Assembly: GCA_902619375.1 (NCBI GenBank) | Contig: CACNEB010000002.1 | Span: 58,693-122,692, forward strand | Source: an uncultured Alphaproteobacteria bacterium | Lineage (GTDB): Bacteria; Pseudomonadota; Alphaproteobacteria; HIMB59 | Length of the DNA stretch: 64,000 nucleotides | Direction: 5' to 3' | In this document: one piece after another, positions 63,050 through 64,000 of the stretch | Layout: each line of letters begins with the position of its first letter | Position numbering within the stretch: position 1 is the first letter of the stretch | The notes under the pieces: model-generated | What the model was told of the DNA's origin: nothing | The model's input: the letters and a program-made list of their open reading frames with translations, nothing else | The model's database searches: none | Program-made: the position numbers and the translations under genes

Positions 63050-63756
63050 TATTTAAACCAATTTTCTATATCTTTAGAATACTTTGATAAATTATCGTGG
63101 ATTATAATTGCATTTGATGTTTTCTCTATAAAATAATTACTTTTAGTGATTTTTAGAAGGGCATTTTTAGGTTTTCTACCCTCAAAGGGTAATAAAGGTG
63201 TTGTTGTCACTTCTAGATTAAAATTTCTCAATATATCTAACATAAAATCCATGTTTTCAAATCTATTTATGATAAAAGCTGTTCCTTTTATTTTTAAATA
63301 AAGAATTATGTTGATAATCCATTTTTTCAAATTTGACTCAGTTATATATTTTGAGGCCATTATGGAAGGATTTTTGGACTTTAGTACTTTATTTGCAAAA
63401 TAAAAAGGAGGGTTTGATAAAATTAAATCAAAGTAATTCTCATATTTTTTATCAAAAATGCAATTGTCTTGAACTTTAAATTTTAAATTTTTTAAGTTAT
63501 TTTCTTTGTGATTTAAAATTGAAATTTTATGATGAGTTTCATTTTTTTCAAAACCAATGACTTCAGATTCTGGATTTCTATAAGCAACAATTAGGGAAAT
63601 AGAACCACAACCAGAACCCATATCTAAAATTTTATTGTGCTTTTTTTTTGCATTAGAAGCCAGAATAATAGGCTCTATACCGCTCCTATAGCCTTTCTTT
63701 AATTGATAATATACAATTTTACCATCTAGTAGAAAATCTTTGGAGTATAAATTCAT
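63049..63756 (-). CDS. tRNA1(Val) (adenine(37)-N6)-methyltransferase-like (TrmN6 family)
   Basis: YRSGIEPIILAS, LDMGSGCGSISLIVAYRNPESEVIGFE, DLILSNPPFYFANK. Confidence 0.85.
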   Translation of the reverse strand: MNLYSKDFLLDGKIVYYQLKKGYRSGIEPIILASNAKKKHNKILDMGSGCGSISLIVAYRNPESEVIGFEKNETHHKISILNHKENNLKNLKFKVQDNCIFDKKYENYFDLILSNPPFYFANKVLKSKNPSIMASKYITESNLKKWIINIILYLKIKGTAFIINRFENMDFMLDILRNFNLEVTTTPLLPFEGRKPKNALLKITKSNYFIEKTSNAIIIHDNLSKYSKDIENWFK

Positions 63757-63761
63757 AGTTA

Positions 63762-64000
63762 ATGCAAAAAATTAATTTTGAACAAACCATAAAGTTAATT
63801 CATAAAGAAATTAATGTAAAGTTAGTTAAAGCTAATAAAGAGCTTGATAGATTTCTAGTAAGTACCGTCCCCATTATTCCAAAATTAGGTAATTATTTTT
63901 TCAAAAAAAGGGGAAAGCAATTACGACCAGTTATATGTTTGCTATCAAGTAAAATGATAAATAAAAATTATTCACAAATATCAAGCGATATTGATATGTC
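63762..64000 (+). CDS. ispB: Polyprenyl diphosphate synthase (IspB-like), N-terminal part, truncated by window end
   Basis: Translation MQKINFEQTIKLIHKEINVKLVKANKELDRFLVSTVPIIPKLGNYFFKKRGKQLRPVICLLSSKM; divergent from trmN6. Confidence 0.85.
   Translation, partial: MQKINFEQTIKLIHKEINVKLVKANKELDRFLVSTVPIIPKLGNYFFKKRGKQLRPVICLLSSKMINKNYSQISSDIDM

Noticed and set aside
1-64000. CRISPR array, rRNA operon, tmRNA, RNase P RNA or riboswitch
   Set aside because: No regularly spaced repeats and no recognisable conserved RNA motifs in the few intergenic gaps; covariance-model searches could not be run.

Overview
This is an AT-rich, densely packed chromosomal window. Gene content and order point to a streamlined, probably marine alphaproteobacterium (inference). 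Most of it is housekeeping: rpoD-dnaG-yqeY, carAB-greA, trxB, murJ, prmC-prfA-hisS-ispG-rodZ-like-lysC-ubiG, secA, accA, xerD, aroKB, bolA-dnaJ-cobST, tgt and a queuosine-precursor transporter, pyrD-lysK-fdx, ctaA, purEK, pyrC, glyS, sppA, trmN6 and ispB (partial). The clearest accessory region is a roughly 3.3 kb mini integrative element (about 348-3723) inserted in a CAT-anticodon tRNA gene. It is bounded by 69-bp direct repeats that differ at one base, the middle anticodon position. It carries paired TGGCAAC repeats just inside both ends, a divergent tyrosine integrase, a 3-hydroxyisobutyrate-dehydrogenase-like gene and a coupled pair of unknown small ORFs. Other points worth a second look: an in-frame TGA at a probable Gly position in the sppA-like gene, a PhrB-type photolyase homologue that seems to lack all four Fe-S cysteines, a tRNA-Val(GAC) with C33 instead of U33, a PagL-like protein missing its catalytic Glu, a BioC/NDUFAF5-like protein with a degraded SAM motif, and a single-chain GlyRS where alphaproteobacteria usually have glyQ/glyS. 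No CRISPR array, rRNA or known defence island was seen. No database searches or computations were run; homology calls come from motif recognition.
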